Shown here: positions 34,460-44,132 of the stretch, one piece after another | Layout of the letters: each line of letters starts with the position of its first letter | Numbering within the stretch: the stretch's first letter is position 1 | Assembly: GCA_030682385.1 (NCBI GenBank) | Contig: JAUXOG010000043.1 | Coordinates: 1 to 64,000, forward strand | Origin: Bacteroidota bacterium | Lineage (GTDB): Bacteria > Bacteroidota > Ignavibacteria > UBA10030 > BY39 | DNA length: 64,000 nucleotides | Direction of reading: 5' to 3' | Position numbers and translations under genes: made by a program | The notes under the pieces: generated by a model | Databases searched by the model: none | Seen by the model: the letters and a program-made list of their open reading frames with translations, nothing else | What the model was told of the DNA's origin: nothing

Positions 34460-35974
34460 ATGCATCTTTCGGAATTATTAAATAATGTAGGAGTTATAAA
34501 AATTTTCCAGACTCAGTTTGGGAAAATGGCGGTTACGCACGATGTTGTGATCAACAAAGTTGAGTACGACTCGCGGAGCGTCAGTCGGAGCGATATGTTT
34601 ATCGCACTTTGCGGAAAAAATTCCGACGGGCATAAATTTATACAGGATGCAATTGCCAACGGAGCAAAAGCAGTAGTTCTCGAAGACGACACAGCTTTGC
34701 CAGATTCGTTTTTTATGCACACCGGCGTCGTAAAAATCGTTGTCGGAAACAGTCGTAAAGCTCTTGCACTTATTTCTGCGAATTACTGTAAACATCCGAC
34801 TGATAAATTAAAAATAATCGGTGTAACCGGAACCAACGGTAAAACAACTACAACACATATCATCAAATCGTTATTTGAAGCAGAACAAAATAATAAAATC
34901 GGATTGATAGGAACGATAGAAAATAAAATTGGCGACGAGGTAATTCCTTCGCAGCTAACAACACCTGAATCTTTGGAGCTGCAAAAGATGTTTTTAAAAA
35001 TGGCTGAAGCCGGTTGCGATAGAGTTGCGATGGAAGTTTCCTCGCACGCCCTGCATCAAAACAGAGTGTATGGGATAAATTTTGCCGCCGGTGTTTTTAC
35101 AAATTTGACTCAGGATCATTTGGATTATCATGGGAGTATGGAAGAATACTTCAAAGCAAAGAAAATATTATTCGACAATTTAAATGAGAATGCTTTCGCA
35201 ATTACAAATTTAGATGATGAATACGGACTGAAAATCGTGGAGTCGAGTCGGGCGAAGCGAATAACATACGGTACGGATCAGCGTGCTGATGTTTCGGCAG
35301 AAAATATTGAACTGTTGCCAGCTTCCACCAAATTCAAAGTTAACTATAGCGGAGATAAATTCGATATCGAGTCGCCGCTCGTCGGAAAATTTAATGTATA
35401 TAATATTCTTGCAGCTATTTCAACTGCGTTAGTATTTGATATCAAGATATCTTCGATACAGCATTCGCTTGCAACTCTTCAACCAGTACGGGGAAGATTT
35501 GAAAATATCGTTTCACCAAAAGGATGGCGGGCTATCATAGATTACGCGCACACTCCCGATGCCCTTATGAAATGCTTGCTCGCCATCCGCGATTTGATGT
35601 CGAAACAAAAAGCACCGGGCGGAAAAATAATTATTGTTTTTGGAGCGGGCGGCGATAGAGATAAAACAAAACGACCGATTATGGGAAAAATTGCAAGCGA
35701 ATTAAGCGACGTTGTAATTCTTACTTCCGACAATCCGCGGAGTGAAGACCCGTACAAAATAATTGCTGATATCGCTGAAGGTGTTAAACATAATTTCGGA
35801 TTCTTACAGGAAGTTGACAGGCGGAATGCGATTAAAAAAGCAACTGAACTCGCAACCAACGGGGATGTTATTTTAATCGCCGGCAAAGGACACGAAGATT
35901 ATCAAATTATCGGAAATCAAAAAATTCATTTTAGCGACCGAGAAGTGGTAGAGCAAATTATTCGACAAATGTAA
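34460..35974 (+). CDS. murE: UDP-MurNAc-tripeptide synthetase
   Basis: This ligase adds the third amino acid to UDP-MurNAc-L-Ala-D-Glu. The 504 residues have the ATP-binding motif GVTGTNGKTTTTH, the carbamylated-Lys region and the central DLTQDHLDYHG-like segment. The substrate loop DNPRSEDP is the signature for meso-diaminopimelate. The peptidoglycan is therefore predicted to be of the DAP type, as expected for a Gram-negative. It lies between the YD-like gene and murF. Confidence 0.97.
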   Translation: MHLSELLNNVGVIKIFQTQFGKMAVTHDVVINKVEYDSRSVSRSDMFIALCGKNSDGHKFIQDAIANGAKAVVLEDDTALPDSFFMHTGVVKIVVGNSRKALALISANYCKHPTDKLKIIGVTGTNGKTTTTHIIKSLFEAEQNNKIGLIGTIENKIGDEVIPSQLTTPESLELQKMFLKMAEAGCDRVAMEVSSHALHQNRVYGINFAAGVFTNLTQDHLDYHGSMEEYFKAKKILFDNLNENAFAITNLDDEYGLKIVESSRAKRITYGTDQRADVSAENIELLPASTKFKVNYSGDKFDIESPLVGKFNVYNILAAISTALVFDIKISSIQHSLATLQPVRGRFENIVSPKGWRAIIDYAHTPDALMKCLLAIRDLMSKQKAPGGKIIIVFGAGGDRDKTKRPIMGKIASELSDVVILTSDNPRSEDPYKIIADIAEGVKHNFGFLQEVDRRNAIKKATELATNGDVILIAGKGHEDYQIIGNQKIHFSDREVVEQIIRQM

Positions 35975-35980
35975 ATTCAG

Positions 35981-37420
35981 ATGCAGCTTACTTTAAACGA
36001 CATATTATCCATTAATTTTTTAGAGATTTATAACAATAACAATTTGGGTAACGAACCATTTAATGGTGTTGCTATAGATTCTCGCACTACCAAATTCGGC
36101 AATCTGTTTTTTGCATTACACGGCACTAATGTTGACGGGCATAATTTTTTAGCCGATGCAATATCAAACGGTGCAGCAGCGGTTGTTGTTGACAAGAAGT
36201 TTTTCTCGGATGTAAAAAAAATAAAATCGAATAGTAAATTCAAAAAACTGTTTGCTGTTACTATCATCGTCGTTGAAGATACAACTGTAGCTTTGGGCGA
36301 ATTGGCTACCGTGTTTCGAAAGAAATTTCAAATTCCATTTCTCGCAGTCGCAGGAAGCAACGGTAAAACAACTACGAAAGATATGATAGGTAAAGTTCTC
36401 TCGGAGAAGTACGATACATTGGTTACTGAAGGCAATTTGAACAATCATATCGGAGTTCCTTTAACACTGTTCGGTTTGAAACGCAAACATCAGACAGCAG
36501 TAATTGAAATAGGGACTAACCACTTCGGTGAGATCGAATATCTCTGTAAAATTCTGCAACCGACACACGGGCTGATCACAAATATCGGTAACGAGCATTT
36601 AGAATTTTTTAAAGATATAAATGGTGTTGCAAAGGAAGAGGGTGAACTTTTCAAGCATTTAGCTTCACGCAATAATAAATCGGTTGCGTTCGTGAATGCC
36701 GATGACAAACGGGTCTTGAAATTAAGCAGGACTTTGGCTAATTCTATTTCTTTCGGTTCAAATAAAAATAACCTGGATATTACCTGCACAGGTCAAACAA
36801 TAAATGAAAGCGGTAAATATTCGATAGAAGTTTTTGTTAAGAAATCTAAAAAGCGATTCAGAGTAAATTTGCCAATTCCGGGCAACCACAATATACAAAA
36901 TGCACTTGCGGCTTTTGCAGTAGGAATTCAATTCAAAGTACCACCTGCAAAAATTGTGAAAGCTCTCGAATCGTTCAAAACATCCGGCAAACGGATGGAA
37001 ACTGTTTCAGTTAACAAAGTAAAAATTATCAACGATACTTATAATGCAAATTTAGATTCAATGTTATCGGCAATCGAAGTTTTGAAGCAAATGAAATCGC
37101 AAGGTAAAAAAATTATTGTTCTTGGTGATATGCTCGAACTTGGCAAATCATCGAAACAACATCATACATTAATTGGTGAAGCGATAAATAAATATTTTAA
37201 GAAGGTAACTGAAACTACACATCTTTTTACTTTTGGAAAAATATCGCAACACATAAATCGAACAGCAAAATTAAAAAATAAAAAACATTACACTGATAAA
37301 AAATCAATGACCGTAGATTTGTTAAAAATAATTTCATCCGGTGATGTAGTGCTCGTAAAAGGTTCTCGCGGAATGCGTATGGAAGAAATTGTAAATTCAT
37401 TAATCGAAAGGTTGAGGTAA
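35981..37420 (+). CDS. murF: UDP-MurNAc-tripeptide--D-Ala-D-Ala ligase
   Basis: The 479-residue ligase adds D-Ala-D-Ala to complete the pentapeptide precursor. The ATP motif AGSNGKTTTKDMIG and the conserved INDTYNANLDSM segment identify MurF. The C-terminal Rossmann domain (LGDMLELGKSSKQHH) is intact. ddl, which makes its D-Ala-D-Ala substrate, is not in this cluster and must lie elsewhere. Confidence 0.97.
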   Translation: MQLTLNDILSINFLEIYNNNNLGNEPFNGVAIDSRTTKFGNLFFALHGTNVDGHNFLADAISNGAAAVVVDKKFFSDVKKIKSNSKFKKLFAVTIIVVEDTTVALGELATVFRKKFQIPFLAVAGSNGKTTTKDMIGKVLSEKYDTLVTEGNLNNHIGVPLTLFGLKRKHQTAVIEIGTNHFGEIEYLCKILQPTHGLITNIGNEHLEFFKDINGVAKEEGELFKHLASRNNKSVAFVNADDKRVLKLSRTLANSISFGSNKNNLDITCTGQTINESGKYSIEVFVKKSKKRFRVNLPIPGNHNIQNALAAFAVGIQFKVPPAKIVKALESFKTSGKRMETVSVNKVKIINDTYNANLDSMLSAIEVLKQMKSQGKKIIVLGDMLELGKSSKQHHTLIGEAINKYFKKVTETTHLFTFGKISQHINRTAKLKNKKHYTDKKSMTVDLLKIISSGDVVLVKGSRGMRMEEIVNSLIERLR

Positions 37421-37422
37421 TA

Positions 37423-38547
37423 TTGCTTTATTATCTTTTTGAAATATTACATCGTGAGTTTGCAATTCCTGGTTTAGGGGTTTTCAAATACATTACATTC
37501 CGTGCGGGTGCGGCTGCAGTTACTGCGCTGATTGTGGCTTTTTGGCTCGGTCCGAAAATCATAAGAATTCTAAAGGCAAAACAAATCGGTGAAGCGGCAA
37601 AATTAGATGCACCCAAAACACACTTGAAAAAAGCCGGCACACCCACGATGGGCGGTTTGATAGTTCTTGGCTCAATTCTAATTCCGATACTTTTGTGGGG
37701 CGATCTAACAAACGGCTACATCATCTTGATTGTCTTCGTAACAGCAGGTTTAGGTGCGGTCGGATTTTTAGATGACTATCTCAAAGTTGTAAAAAAGAAA
37801 CCCAAAGGACTGATTGAAGAGTATAAATTGATTGGTCAGGTTTTAATAGGTTTAATTGTTGGAAGTGTTATCTACTTTTTTCCCCAATGGATTGATGCGA
37901 CGTTGGTAAAATATAATACGAGTACCACGGTTCCGTTCTTCAAACATTTAGAATTCGATTTGGGATTCTTTTACATCCCGATGGTCGTGTTTATTATTAC
38001 CGCCACAAGTAATGCGGTAAATTTAACAGACGGTTTGGACGGGCTGGCAATCGGAACAGTCGGCATAGTTGCGTTGGCTTTAGCAGTCATCAGCTATATC
38101 AGCGGCAACGCAATATGGAGTGAGTATTTAACAATTCCATTTTTAAAAGGTAATGGTGAACTGAGTATCTTTTGCGCGGCGATGGTGGGAGCCGCTCTCG
38201 GATTTCTCTGGTTCAACTCGCACCCGGCGCAGGTGTTCCTCGGTGATACAGGGTCGCTTGCGCTTGGCGGTGCAATCGGTGCGCTAACGGTTCTGATTAA
38301 AAAAGAATTTTTGCTTCCAACGCTCGGCGGAATATTCTTGATTGAAACTATGTCGGTTATTATTCAACGGCTCTATTTCAAATATACCCGGAAACGATAC
38401 GGTGAAGGCAGACGCGTTTTTAAAATGGCGCCGCTGCATCACCACTTCGAAATGCTCGGATGGGAAGAACCTAAAATAGTAACACGATTTTATATCATAA
38501 CAATACTGTTTGTAATTTTAAGCTTGGCTACTTTTAAAGTGAGATGA
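37423..38547 (+). CDS. mraY: Phospho-MurNAc-pentapeptide transferase
   Basis: This enzyme makes lipid I by moving phospho-MurNAc-pentapeptide onto undecaprenyl phosphate in the inner membrane. The 374 residues have about ten membrane helices. The conserved aspartate regions are FLDDYLKV and NLTDGLDGLAIG, and the histidine motif is MAPLHHHFE. Translation starts at TTG. It overlaps murD by 4 bp. Confidence 0.97.
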   Translation: MLYYLFEILHREFAIPGLGVFKYITFRAGAAAVTALIVAFWLGPKIIRILKAKQIGEAAKLDAPKTHLKKAGTPTMGGLIVLGSILIPILLWGDLTNGYIILIVFVTAGLGAVGFLDDYLKVVKKKPKGLIEEYKLIGQVLIGLIVGSVIYFFPQWIDATLVKYNTSTTVPFFKHLEFDLGFFYIPMVVFIITATSNAVNLTDGLDGLAIGTVGIVALALAVISYISGNAIWSEYLTIPFLKGNGELSIFCAAMVGAALGFLWFNSHPAQVFLGDTGSLALGGAIGALTVLIKKEFLLPTLGGIFLIETMSVIIQRLYFKYTRKRYGEGRRVFKMAPLHHHFEMLGWEEPKIVTRFYIITILFVILSLATFKVR

Positions 38548-39908
38548 AAGATTTTGACAACATAAAGGTTACTGTAATCGGTGCTGCTCGCAGCGGTATT
38601 GCTGCTGCTCAGTTATTCAAATCGCACGGCGCCTCTGTTTTTGTGAGCGAACAAAACAGTAGCGCTCAAGTTAAAAACGCACTTGAATCATTACAGCCGT
38701 CCGGTATCGGCATCGAGTATGGCGGGCACACAGACCGTGTGTTCGACTGTGCGTTTATGATTATTAGTCCGGGTGTTCCGTCGAATTCGCCAGTTGTCAT
38801 CGAAGCACAACGGCGACGAATCAAAGTAGTAAGCGAAATCGAAGCAGCTTCTTGGTTCTGCCCGGCTCCGATTGTTGCTGTTACCGGCTCGAACGGCAAA
38901 ACTACTACAACCACGTTGATTGGTGAAATATTCAGAGAAGCTAAACTCGATAATGTTGTTGCCGGAAATATCGGAACAGCGTTTTCAGGTGTTGTAAATA
39001 CTTTAACATTAAATTCAACAGCTATTTTAGAAGTCAGCAGTTTTCAACTCGACCATATCGAAATGTTTCATCCGAAAGTATCGGTACTGCTGAACATTAC
39101 TCCCGATCATTTGGATCGTTATGAAAATTCGATGGAAAAATATTCAGCATCGAAAGCAAGAATATTTATGAACCAATCAAACGATGATGTTATGATTTAC
39201 AATATCGATGATGAAATCGTAAGGAAAATAGTTAAGTCGGCAAAATGTAAATTGTTGCCTTTCAGCATCAATCAAAAGTTGAATGAAGGCGGCTACATTG
39301 TAACAACTGAAAGCGGCAAACAAAAGTTAGTTATTAAAATTAATGATGAAGAAATACCTTTAGTCGAAATCGGAGAAATGTGTATAAAAGGTTTGCATAA
39401 TATTTATAACTCGTTAGCGGCTGCGTTAGCTTCGATAGTTATGGGTATCCGGGCAGATAAAATTTCACATTCTATAAAACAATTTAAGGGTGTTGAGCAC
39501 CGATTAGAATTTGTGCGCGAGTTAAATGGTGTAAAGTATATCAACGACTCGAAGGCTACCAATGTGGATTCTGTATGGTATGCGCTCGATGCTATAAACG
39601 AGCCGATTATTCTGTTGCTTGGTGGGCGCGATAAAGGAAACGATTACAGTAAACTCACTGAACTGTTAAAGAAAAAAGTAAAAGCAATTGTTGCAATTGG
39701 TGAATCGGCTGAGAAAGTGTATAACGAATTATCAGGTTTCAAAACAGTACAAATTGTAACTTCGATGGATGAAGCAGTGAACGCAGCGGCGAAGTTTGCC
39801 GTCGCCGGCGAGGTTGTTCTCCTTTCACCGGCTTGTGCCTCTTTCGATTGGTTCGATAATTATGAACATCGCGGTAAAGTGTTTAAAGAGTTAGTAAATA
39901 AACTATGA
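38544..39908 (+). CDS. murD: UDP-MurNAc-L-alanine--D-glutamate ligase
   Basis: The 454-residue ligase adds D-Glu to UDP-MurNAc-L-Ala. The N-terminal Rossmann domain (VIGAARSGIAAAQLF) binds the UDP moiety. The ATP loop is VTGSNGKTTTTTLIG. The C-terminal domain contains NDSKATNVDS and LLSPACASFDWFDNYEHRG. It overlaps mraY and ftsW by 4 bp each. Confidence 0.97.
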   Translation: MKDFDNIKVTVIGAARSGIAAAQLFKSHGASVFVSEQNSSAQVKNALESLQPSGIGIEYGGHTDRVFDCAFMIISPGVPSNSPVVIEAQRRRIKVVSEIEAASWFCPAPIVAVTGSNGKTTTTTLIGEIFREAKLDNVVAGNIGTAFSGVVNTLTLNSTAILEVSSFQLDHIEMFHPKVSVLLNITPDHLDRYENSMEKYSASKARIFMNQSNDDVMIYNIDDEIVRKIVKSAKCKLLPFSINQKLNEGGYIVTTESGKQKLVIKINDEEIPLVEIGEMCIKGLHNIYNSLAAALASIVMGIRADKISHSIKQFKGVEHRLEFVRELNGVKYINDSKATNVDSVWYALDAINEPIILLLGGRDKGNDYSKLTELLKKKVKAIVAIGESAEKVYNELSGFKTVQIVTSMDEAVNAAAKFAVAGEVVLLSPACASFDWFDNYEHRGKVFKELVNKL

Positions 39909-41122
39909 AGAGTTCGAAAAAATATAACTATGCCGACCTTCCAACGCTACTGTGTGTGTTGGTATTATTAGCTTTCGGAGTTCTTGTGGTTTACACCGCT
40001 TCGTCAACGTGGGCTGCCAAAAAATTTGAGGATAGCGAACATCTGCTGAACGAACATGTTTGGAAAGTTCTCATAGCGGTAGGATGTATTTTTTTGGGAA
40101 TGAATGTAGATTATAAAAAATATCAAAAATATACAAAGCCGGCAATGTTTGTTGCGATAGGGCTGTTGTTAGCGTTGTTGATTTTAAAAAATGAAGTGAA
40201 GGGAACATACCGTTTTCTCGATTTTGGTTTTCTAACTTTCCAGCCTTCTGAGATTGCAAAATTTGCACTTGTTCTGCATTTATCGGCTTTGATTGCAGCA
40301 AAGGAGGAGGCAATTCTAAAATTCAAAAACGGATTTGCGACTCTCTTGTTTTGGATAGTTTTAATCGCATTGCTCGTAATGTTGCAGCCAAATTTTAGTA
40401 TGGGTGCGATGATATTGCTGACCGGTTTCATAATCATGTATTTAAGCGGAGTAAGATTAAAGCATTTGGTATTAACTATAGTTCCGATGATACCGCTTGT
40501 TATCTCGTATTTATTTTTAGCCAAATATCGTTCAAATCGAATTGGATTGTATATAGATAACCTTGAAGCTTTAATAAAAGTTGATATCGCTACTATTAAA
40601 GCAGTCATTAATGAAGCTGTTATTAAATCTACCGGTAACGCATTAGGACAATTATGGCAGGGAATTCTTGCCTTCGGAAATGGCGGACTTATCGGTGTTG
40701 GATTAGGAAACAGCCGGCAGCGCGACTTTTTTGTTCCCGAAGCGCACGGCGATTTTATTTTTTCTATCGTCGGCGAAGAATACGGCTTAATCGGAACAGT
40801 TCTTTTTATGATTTTATTTATGGTGATTTTTTTACGAGGATACAAAATTGCAAAATATACACAGGATGCTTTTGGAAAATATCTTGCCCTAAGCATTACT
40901 GTGCTGATAACATCGTACGCATTTGTTAATGCCGGTGTTACTTTGGGCATATTACCTGTAACCGGTTTGCCGATGCCATTTGTAAGTTATGGCGGAACCT
41001 CGATTATCATTTCTGCTTATGCAATCGGAGTTTTACTGAATATCTCCAAACAAACAGATATGCATCCTAAACAAACGCGTATCCCGGTCGTCGGAACTGT
41101 GAACGCTGAAGGACGGGTGTAA
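39905..41122 (+). CDS. ftsW: Septal peptidoglycan glycosyltransferase FtsW
   Basis: This SEDS-family polymerase works with FtsI at the septum. The 405 residues form about ten membrane helices. Conserved SEDS features include KGTYRFLDFGFLTFQPSEIAKF, the GNGGLIGVGLGNSRQRDFFVPEAHGDFIF loop and GLPMPFVSYGGTS near the end. It overlaps murD by 4 bp and is followed directly by murG. Confidence 0.96.
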   Translation: MKSSKKYNYADLPTLLCVLVLLAFGVLVVYTASSTWAAKKFEDSEHLLNEHVWKVLIAVGCIFLGMNVDYKKYQKYTKPAMFVAIGLLLALLILKNEVKGTYRFLDFGFLTFQPSEIAKFALVLHLSALIAAKEEAILKFKNGFATLLFWIVLIALLVMLQPNFSMGAMILLTGFIIMYLSGVRLKHLVLTIVPMIPLVISYLFLAKYRSNRIGLYIDNLEALIKVDIATIKAVINEAVIKSTGNALGQLWQGILAFGNGGLIGVGLGNSRQRDFFVPEAHGDFIFSIVGEEYGLIGTVLFMILFMVIFLRGYKIAKYTQDAFGKYLALSITVLITSYAFVNAGVTLGILPVTGLPMPFVSYGGTSIIISAYAIGVLLNISKQTDMHPKQTRIPVVGTVNAEGRV

Positions 41123-41123
41123 G

Positions 41124-42242
41124 TTGAAAGTTCAAAATCAAATACGAAAATATTTATTTGCTGGCGGCGGAACAGGCGGGCACCTTTTCCCGGCTCTGGC
41201 AATTGCAGATGAACTTAAGAAACTTGATGCCGATGCAGAATTCCTTTTTGTCGGAACAAAAAATAAAATTGAAGCTCGCGTCGTTCCGCAGCGTGGTTAT
41301 CTTTTTGAAACGATTTGGATCAGCGGCTTTCAACGAAGTTTACAATTACAAAATTTATTATTTCCATTTAAAGTAATTATTTCATTGTTGCAATCTTTTA
41401 ACATAATCAATCAATATAAACCATCAATCGTAATCGGCACCGGCGGTTATGTATGCGGACCGATATTATTAGCCGCTTCGTTCGCTGGATTCAAAACAGT
41501 TCTTCATGAATCGAACAGCTTCCCCGGCGCCGTTACACGCTTTTTATCGAAGAGGATGACGAAAGTTTTTATAACATTCGATGCTACAAAAAAATGGCTG
41601 AAGCTTTCAAACAACATCGAACTTACTGGAAATCCAACTCGTAACGAATTAGAGGCGGTCTCGAAATCCGACGGGTTGAAATATTTCGGTTTTACCGATT
41701 CTAGAAAAACTCTCCTCGTATTTGGTGGAAGTTTGGGTGCGGCATCCATCAACAATGCACTACTGAGTATGATAAGAACTTTTCTAAATTCTAATATTCA
41801 GATAATCTGGCAGACAGGTGAGAGCGATTTCGAAAGAGTTACCTCCAGATTAAACGAACTGTCAATCAACAGCACTGATGGAATTTGGATTGGAAAGTTT
41901 ATTGATAAAATGGAGTATGCTTACGCATCGGCTGATGTTATCTTGAGTCGGGCAGGTGCCACAACTTTAGCAGAAATTACGCGGCTTGGTAAAGCGGCTA
42001 TATTAGTTCCGTATCCGCATGCTGCGGCTGATCATCAAACCATAAATGCAAAAACTCTTGAAGAAGCTGGCGCTGCTTTGGTGATACGGGATTCTGCTCT
42101 GATGAGCGAAGCTGAAAAATCAATTCTCGCACTGATGAATAACGATCAGTTACGAAGTGAGATGAGTAAAAAAAGTTTAGCATTAGGAAAACCTGATGCC
42201 GGAAAAATTATCGCATCTAAAATTCATAAAATGGTGAACTGA
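41124..42242 (+). CDS. murG: Lipid II synthase MurG
   Basis: This glycosyltransferase adds GlcNAc to lipid I on the cytoplasmic membrane face. The 372-residue GT-B enzyme has the N-terminal glycine-rich loop GGGTGGHLFPALAIA. The second loop is VFGGSLGAASINNAL, and the donor-binding region is SRAGATTLAEI. Translation starts at TTG. An extra ATG-started ORF at 41158 in another frame is a shadow. Confidence 0.97.
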   Translation: MKVQNQIRKYLFAGGGTGGHLFPALAIADELKKLDADAEFLFVGTKNKIEARVVPQRGYLFETIWISGFQRSLQLQNLLFPFKVIISLLQSFNIINQYKPSIVIGTGGYVCGPILLAASFAGFKTVLHESNSFPGAVTRFLSKRMTKVFITFDATKKWLKLSNNIELTGNPTRNELEAVSKSDGLKYFGFTDSRKTLLVFGGSLGAASINNALLSMIRTFLNSNIQIIWQTGESDFERVTSRLNELSINSTDGIWIGKFIDKMEYAYASADVILSRAGATTLAEITRLGKAAILVPYPHAAADHQTINAKTLEEAGAALVIRDSALMSEAEKSILALMNNDQLRSEMSKKSLALGKPDAGKIIASKIHKMVN

Positions 42243-42243
42243 T

Positions 42244-42738
42244 ATGGAAAAAGCATTTAAATACAAACTCGATTTCTACTACCAGCAAGCATTAATTTAT
42301 TTAATAACTTTGATTTTATATGTCGGCTTGAAGGGTAGTTTTATAGAAGATTCTTTTTCACTCGTTTTCAAAGATCCTATTATATACATAATATTATTTT
42401 TTGTATTAGGATCGTTCATAATATTACTATTGAATGTTATCCGTAAACGCAGATTGATAATTGCTGAGGATAAAATAATTTTTTCTCACAAATTTCACCA
42501 GCATGAAGTGAACTTGTCCGATATTGAATGGATATACATCGGACGGGAAAGGTCGGTAAAAACTGCCGGCAGATCGCAGATGATCGTGTTTAAGCTAAAA
42601 GGTCGGTTGCGCTTGTATCGCATTCGACTTGGAAGATACGAACATCAAAAAGAACTGCTTCAATTATTAAATGAACGAGTAAAACAAATCCCGCATAAAA
42701 AACATTGGCGGGATACTATAAAACCTTATTACAGATAA
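42244..42738 (+). CDS. Two-TM protein with PH-like domain inside the dcw cluster
   Basis: The 164-residue protein has two membrane helices (about residues 16-31 and 45-64). A basic, beta-rich cytoplasmic domain follows (LIIAEDKIIFSHKFHQHEVNLSDIEWIYIG) that resembles bacterial PH (bPH) domains. I do not recognise a named family. It starts one base after murG and ends 4 bp before murC, so it is co-transcribed with them. A role near the lipid II machinery is inferred only from position. Confidence 0.78.
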   Translation: MEKAFKYKLDFYYQQALIYLITLILYVGLKGSFIEDSFSLVFKDPIIYIILFFVLGSFIILLLNVIRKRRLIIAEDKIIFSHKFHQHEVNLSDIEWIYIGRERSVKTAGRSQMIVFKLKGRLRLYRIRLGRYEHQKELLQLLNERVKQIPHKKHWRDTIKPYYR

Positions 42739-42742
42739 GAAT

Positions 42743-44128
42743 ATGTTTTCATCAATTAAAAAAATTCATTTTGTGGGAATTGGCGGCATAGGAATGAGCG
42801 GTATTGCCGAAATTCTGCTCGACCAAAATTTCAAAGTCAGCGGCTCCGATAAGGCGTTGAGTGAAATTACCGAAAGGTTGGTTGAACTTGGTGCGGAAAT
42901 TTTCGAAAATCACTCCGCCTCAAACATCAAAGATGATGTAGATGCACTCGTTTATTCTTCTGCGGTGCCGCCCGAGAATCCTGAAGTCGTTGAAGCAAAA
43001 CGGAGAAAAATTCCAATCATCCGTCGTTCTGAAATGCTCGCGGAAGTAATGCGTCTGAAATACGGAATCGGTATTGCGGGCACACACGGTAAAACTACTA
43101 CAACCTCAATGGTAAGTTTAGTTTTATTGGAAGGCGGATTAGACCCGACTGTAATTGTGGGTGGTCGTCTTGACGGATTCGGCGGATCGAATGCGCGGCT
43201 CGGCAAAGGTGAATTCATCGTAGTAGAAGCGGACGAATTCGACCGGTCGTTTCTCTCGATTACTCCAACAATTGCTGTCCTCACCACACTTGAGACCGAC
43301 CATCTCGATTGTTACCGCGACCTTGAGGATATAAAAAGTGCCTTCGTTCAGTTTGTAAATAAAGTTCCTTTTTATGGTTTCGTTGTTTTGTGTTTGGACG
43401 AACCGGCATTACAAGAAATTATGTCGCAATTATCCCAAAAGAAAATTATTACTTACGGTTTAAACCCGCAAGCTGATATACAAGCGGTTGATATAAAATT
43501 CGAAAAAGATAAATCTGAATTTACATTGCTGAAAGATCGGAACGAACTCGGACGAGTAGTTTTGAAAAGTCCCGGTGTTCACAATGTTCAAAATGCATTG
43601 GCAGCAATTAGTGTAGGAATTGAACTTGGAATTACTTTCGAAAAAATAAAAGCAGGCATCGAAAAATTTACAGGTGTTTACCGCCGGTGGGAAAAGAAAG
43701 GTGAAATAAACGGCATCAGTGTTTACGATGATTATGCACATCATCCCACAGAAAGCAGGGCAACACTTGCGGGCGCCAAACAAGGCTGGCGGCGACGTAT
43801 TGTTTGCGTGTTTCAACCGCATCTTTACTCGCGCACGCGCGATTTCTATGAAGAATTCGGTAAATCGTTTTTGTTATCCGATGTTTTGGTTGTTACCGAT
43901 GTTTATCCTGCTCGCGAAGAACCAATTCAAGGTGTTTCGGGCGAACTTATTACTAATGCAGCGAAGCAATTCGGGCATAAAGATGTTCATTATGTTCCAA
44001 ATAAAACCGATGTGCCCAACTATCTGATGAAAATTGTAAAACCGGGCGATATAGTTATTACTATGGGCGCCGGCGACATCTACAAATACGGCAACGAATT
44101 TTTGAACAAATTAAAATCGGTGAATTAA
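42743..44128 (+). CDS. murC: UDP-MurNAc--L-alanine ligase
   Basis: The 461-residue ligase adds the first amino acid to UDP-MurNAc. The N-terminal motif is GIGGIGMSGIAEIL, and the ATP loop is GTHGKTTTTSM. The acidic segment EADEFDRSFL and the YDDYAHHPTE motif are also present. No fusion to ddl or murB is present. Confidence 0.97.
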   Translation: MFSSIKKIHFVGIGGIGMSGIAEILLDQNFKVSGSDKALSEITERLVELGAEIFENHSASNIKDDVDALVYSSAVPPENPEVVEAKRRKIPIIRRSEMLAEVMRLKYGIGIAGTHGKTTTTSMVSLVLLEGGLDPTVIVGGRLDGFGGSNARLGKGEFIVVEADEFDRSFLSITPTIAVLTTLETDHLDCYRDLEDIKSAFVQFVNKVPFYGFVVLCLDEPALQEIMSQLSQKKIITYGLNPQADIQAVDIKFEKDKSEFTLLKDRNELGRVVLKSPGVHNVQNALAAISVGIELGITFEKIKAGIEKFTGVYRRWEKKGEINGISVYDDYAHHPTESRATLAGAKQGWRRRIVCVFQPHLYSRTRDFYEEFGKSFLLSDVLVVTDVYPAREEPIQGVSGELITNAAKQFGHKDVHYVPNKTDVPNYLMKIVKPGDIVITMGAGDIYKYGNEFLNKLKSVN

Positions 44129-44132
44129 TTTT

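Noticed and set aside
40123-40950. 275-codon minus-strand ORF
   Set aside because: It is antisense to ftsW, whose membrane helices and SEDS motifs are clearly real; the composition is a shadow of that gene.
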